Shown here: positions 59,800 through 64,000 of the stretch, piece after piece
Position numbering within the stretch: position 1 is the first letter of the stretch
Layout of the letters: every line of letters starts with the position of its first letter
Source of the DNA: Echiichthys vipera
Lineage: Eukaryota > Chordata > Actinopteri > Perciformes > Trachinidae
Assembly (NCBI GenBank): GCA_963691815.1
Contig: OY829651.1
Coordinates: 12,832,917 to 12,896,916, forward strand
Direction: 5' to 3'
Length of the DNA: 64,000 nt
The notes under the pieces: model-generated
The model's database searches: none
What the model was told of the DNA's origin: nothing
The model's input: the letters and a program-made list of their open reading frames with translations, nothing else
Program-made: the position numbers and the translations under genes

Positions 59800-61050
59800 A
59801 TTTTATGAACATTGGGTAGTTCAAACCTGACTAAAAGTGTTTAAAAAAATTGAAATTACATAAAGATTAATTATTCAGGAAAGAGGTAAGAATGATGAAA
59901 CAAAGTAATGAATTGTGTGTTCACTGAAAAACATATTGATGCCGTCTTGCTTCTGTAACTCTTTCAATCAGCATTATGTGGTGAGACATACAGTAACATG
60001 GCAAGAGGTGGAGCATTCAAATGTGAATTATGGCAACTTTTTCTCTATGTGTAAGAAATTCCAATACAAGTATGTAGGGAAGAGAGCAGAGAGAAACATT
60101 ATTTTTTGTAACCGGTGGTAAACTTAAAAAGAACAGGCAGTTTGAGGAAGACAGCAAAGGTTCCAATCATATCATGAGGGCAGAACATTTATCATCTGTC
60201 TGGGCCTTCCTGTAAATCACCACAAGGTCTTGCCCTCAAATTACCCCGGACACAGCCTGAAAATAAATAATTAAAAGCCCATTTTCTGATGTGAGGTTCC
60301 TGAATGATAAATTATGTGACTTGGATGGCAAGCACAAGGAGTTCTCAAGTCCTTGAGAACACTTGGTGGAGGGAGGTCAAGGATAAGGTGTAGGGTAGTG
60401 TACATGGGTTCATATAATTGAGCAATAGCTCACGACAGGCTGTGGTATACTGTGATTGTATCCCAGCTAAGAGGTGCTGTTCTGCCTGACGTGACACGTT
60501 CATCAAGTTTGGCAAAAGAAAAGTTATTGACAAATTCCAGTGGAAATATATATTCATAAATAGTTATGTTCACAATGAAACAGGCCTTCCTGGGCTGGCT
60601 GGCTGACTGCATAAACCAAGGTGGTGGCTGTGGAATGTAACTGCTAGCTTACACTAGCAGCTAGAAATTGTCACACAATAGCGCAAGCAAACTAACTGAT
60701 CGAGGCAGTGGTAGACCAGCAACTTTGTGTTATGCGAGGCAAAATTACCGTTTTTGTCAAAAGAGTCTGGTGGCTTTGAAGAAACCATAGTTAACAGCTT
60801 CAGTTGCCCGTCAGAAAAAGCTTTCTGACTGCAAGGAATGATTGTGAAAATGGATGGAGGTCATAGCTGGTGTATGTTGTTATTATATTGCGGCTAAGAA
60901 CCAATCACATTGATCAATTTGAGCTATCCCTAAACAGGAAGTTAATAAAGTTCTACATTTGATCATGCTATGGTGACAATACGTTTCTGATTGACACCTA
61001 AAACTATCCTAGATTTAGTGCACAAGGCAGCCATATCAACAGGATATCGT
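59800..61050. other. Non-coding DNA, nothing recognised
   Basis: No coding frame or repeat boundary that I can support. Confidence 0.4.
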
Positions 61051-61054
61051 GTCA

Positions 61055-61112
61055 CTGTGGAAAACAAATTTCCCTCCTGACAATAAAGACTATCTATCTA
61101 TCTATGTATGCA
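61055..61112 (+). mobile_element. LINE 3' tail with (CTAT)n
   Basis: GTGGAAAACAAATTTCCCTC and CTGACAATAAAGACTATC lead into CTAT repeats. This is the usual tail of Rex1-type fish LINEs. Only the tail is present. Confidence 0.6.
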
Positions 61113-61489
61113 GGTCTTTATCTGAAAGAGTCATTAGACCATCGCTTGTTTTATAAGTCATAGTTGTCATACTATATGCATATACTCATCTCTTATTTTG
61201 AGGGTAGCTGTCTGTTTTTTATCTATCAAGTGCTGACCCGGAAATTACCCTCCTATGTCACATCTATAAAAAAAATAGAAGCAGCAGAACTGTGTAAAGT
61301 TCAGGTTGTTGTTTAGATTCCTTTTGAGACCTGTACTACTAGATTTTGAGTAGCCACAAAGTGACTTGTGATGGAGCAGCAGAAGTGGCCGTTGTATTTT
61401 TCATTGCTTTATTGTTTAGGTGTATTTTGTTCTCTGTGATGTAACCCATAGGTTTGATGCCAAGCTCAAAGTGGATCTCCAGCTATTGC

Positions 61490-61830
61490 TAAGTTGGCAG
61501 TGCCTGAAGCTGCCTACTCCAAACTAATCCAAAAATTGAGTTGAGGTGGGCCGAATGAAGCCTAAAGTCTCTGCTAGCCACCTGTGATGGTGCCCACCTG
61601 TCACTCAAAACTGCATTCCCTTTTTCTAGTTGTCATGAACAGACAAATTAACTTCTGAGACCAAAAACATTTTTTGTACCAGGCTGTAAACATGTTCATT
61701 TCTGGGTGTAAAGATGGGCATTTTAACATGGGGCTCTATGGGGATTGACTTGCTTTTGGAGGCAATGGTGGCCAATCGATGAACTGCAGTTAAATGCTTA
61801 AAATCGAAATGCAAATGCAGTATATAAAAA
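61490..61830 (+). mobile_element. Non-autonomous DNA-element-like repeat, part
   Basis: It contains TTTTTTGTACCAGGCTGTAA, ACATGTTCATTTCTGGGTGT, AAAGATGGGCATTTTAACAT and GGGGCTCTATGGGGATTGAC, a well-known fish repeat phrase order. It is probably the same family as 51105-51600. Terminal repeats are not resolved. Confidence 0.6.
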
Positions 61831-61834
61831 GTTA

Positions 61835-64000
61835 TTGTTTAGTTATTTCTGTAGTGTAACAGCACCCTGGGGGATGCAAGTGGATTGTCGTTTACAGTCT
61901 TCATTCATAATGTGATCAATCGCAAAGCACTGCCAACATGCAGTTTTTGAGCTGTCAACTTTTTGTCCACCAATGCATGAAGGAACTGTAAAAGTATACA
62001 TTTCTTTCATTTAAAATAAATATAATCAAGAAGTTACTAAGCGTGGAGGCTGAGCTGCAGTAGGTGCTCTCAGAAGCAACCGTCAGAGAGGCAGTATCTG
62101 AAATGCAGAATGCTGTATTGATACGCAACAGTTCACAAAAAGTATATAATGAACTAAAAGAAGGAAGATAAGTCCAGGGTTGAAAATATGAAATAATTTA
62201 AATGCTGGATCATATATTTTACTCAATGTGTAGAATGAGTAATTATTTACACATAATCAGAAAATGATATCATACATGCTGCAAACATAATATATCTATC
62301 AAAAAATGAATTCAGTTATCCATATCATATAAGTCAGTGTGCTGTTTTTTTCTCATTAAATCAGCAAGTGTTTTCTGATTGATAGAGGAAGCATAGAAAA
62401 ACAACAAAATATCACCAACTGAGATAACAAAATATTATTAAAACATCATGTTCAGGTGCTGTTAGCACTCAGTGGCATTTATGTGATTAGTAGACGTTGA
62501 AATTATCAGCTCTGCCCACAGCCTGAGAGCCGCGCCCGGCCTTAAAGATCTTTCCCATTCAATTTAACGGCATGCTGCCCCCGTCCTCCTTAACTATTTT
62601 CCTTTGCCTTTCCGAGGCAGTGCATCACTTCTGCTTTCTCATTGGACAGGACACTCCACAGTCCTAGCTGTACATGGGTGACCATTAGGCCCCCAACAGA
62701 CCCACAACCCAACTCTGCCGCATCACTTAGCTCAGATTTAATTAACTCCAACCAGCCTTACTCCTGGAGTGATGGCTGCAGAGGACTGCCCATTGGGGAT
62801 TCCTGATCAAGAAGTGGACAGGAATACAAACTAGGGCTTCAAGCTGAAGGAAAACAGAATCGCAAGCCAGTGATCATGATACCACTGCTTGAGAAATGCA
62901 TAGAAAGCAGCATAAGTTTTGTGCTCTGTGCTATGGGGCAGGGCTTTTCCGTCAACTCGCAACCCTTTATTCTACTGATATCCCTAACCTCCCTCCTGTT
63001 AGCTCCCTCTCTGATTTTTCATTTCTGAGCTTAATTAAGCCCTACAGTTAAAACATGCTCGCAGGTTCTGAGGGTCTTACTTTACCAGCATTAAGAAAGA
63101 AAGAGGCAGAGGAGAGCACTCACAGAAAACTACAAGGAAAACTATGCTGACACCATAATTTACTCCTACTTCTGGGCTGATAATACGCACGTATAACAAT
63201 ATGTTCTATGTGGTTCAACATTGCGGGGTGGTCCGTCACTCTATTTACAGGCATGGGAGAGTGGCATCTCCATTTAAGATGACTCCGTCCTTCTGTACTG
63301 CCCTATTTTCTTCCTCGATACCAAGTGATCCATGAGGACTCCTCCACAAGAGTGCCAACAGCCCCTGACAAATGAGATAGCCCAGCAAAGTGCTGTACAA
63401 GCACAAACATATCTGGACTATTTATCTTCCTGCTGGAAAATGTATCAGAATATGAAAGCATATCAACCGCATCCATTTTGTTTGGAATCAAACCTGACAA
63501 TAACAGCCAGACATTGGGCAGATGATCGATGGCAAAATGTAGAAGAAAACAGAAAATAGCAATTTCACACTAAAATTATTTCATGTTTAATATCCGGTTG
63601 GTTTCCTTTCAGCTATTCACATTTCAGTGTGAAGAAGCAATTCTGAAGTTTGATGTGCCTTGAAATAACTGTGGTCAGAGATAGATCACTGACTCAAACT
63701 CTGTAAAATGTTATGTTTGGTCTATGGATCACCTTTAGTTAAACCTCAAATTTATCAACTGTGCCCTTCAAACACACATAGTGGTCTTCTTTTATGATAG
63801 ACCATTTTAGCTACACTTACACATGTACAGTTGTGAATCTCCTATTATTCCCACAGATGAGATGTAACTTGTATGTATGTTTATCTACGTGTGTTTGTTC
63901 ATTATTGACTTGTCCTTGCCCTGACCTGTTGCCCTGCTAATACAGTCATTGATGGGATATGTGTCTGTTTTTTATGTCCCTAAAGTTTCAGCAAGTATGA
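61835..64000. other. Non-coding DNA, nothing recognised
   Basis: No coding frame, splice-supported exon or repeat that I can support. Confidence 0.4.

Noticed and set aside
1..64000. A multi-gene defence, biosynthetic or other undescribed system
   Set aside because: The window has one host gene. All other protein-like segments are isolated, broken transposon or domain fragments in mixed orientations.

Overview
The window looks like teleost fish nuclear DNA, probably from a ray-finned fish with a repeat-rich genome. It has one clear single-exon protein-coding region with vertebrate features. The rest is AT-rich non-coding DNA with long CA/TG microsatellites and remnants of typical fish transposons: L2-, L1- and Rex-like LINEs, a Penelope-like element, Tc1, hAT-like and CACTA-like DNA elements, and SINE-like repeats. 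Nothing suggests bacteria: there are no operons, no Shine-Dalgarno sites and no dense coding.

The only host gene I can support is lingo2, on the minus strand at 23334-25175. It encodes a type I membrane protein with a signal peptide, a leucine-rich-repeat stack with cysteine caps, one Ig domain, a transmembrane helix and a short tail ending in the LINGO-family motif. A good splice acceptor lies 12 bases upstream of the first ATG, so this is the last exon and carries the whole reading frame. Upstream non-coding exons, if any, would lie at higher coordinates or outside the window.

Layout: 1-14.9 kb is non-coding with an L2 endonuclease remnant (2.0-2.5 kb), a SINE-like insert with a 13-bp target duplication (3.4 kb), a Tc1 element carrying nested insertions (6.6-8.4 kb), an L2 3' end (10.0-10.7 kb) and a MITE with long inverted repeats (12.5-13.2 kb). 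From 15 to 23 kb there is a striking ~300-bp direct duplication (15.4 and 17.6 kb) with a ~154-bp near-identical core, LINE fragments, small MITEs and a Penelope tail with a hammerhead-like core. lingo2 follows. From 25 to 32 kb I see only non-coding DNA and microsatellites, as expected of the gene-poor surroundings of LINGO2. From 32 to 36.8 kb there is an L1 remnant split by later insertions and a broken THAP-type zinc-finger segment. A 2.5-kb CACTA-like element with exon-like remnants occupies 39.3-41.8 kb, and a tandemly duplicated Myb/SANT-like fragment lies at 45 kb. A palindromic MITE (47.6-48.3 kb), a nest of repeats including the Penelope GIY-YIG region (50.6-52.6 kb), a hAT-like MITE (54.6-55.4 kb) and an L1 fragment (59.5 kb) complete the window.

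Apart from lingo2, every protein-like segment is a broken transposon or domain fragment. I found no multi-gene system. The observations most worth checking are the duplicated putative conserved non-coding element near lingo2, the hammerhead-like Penelope tails, and the CACTA-like element with preserved splice sites.
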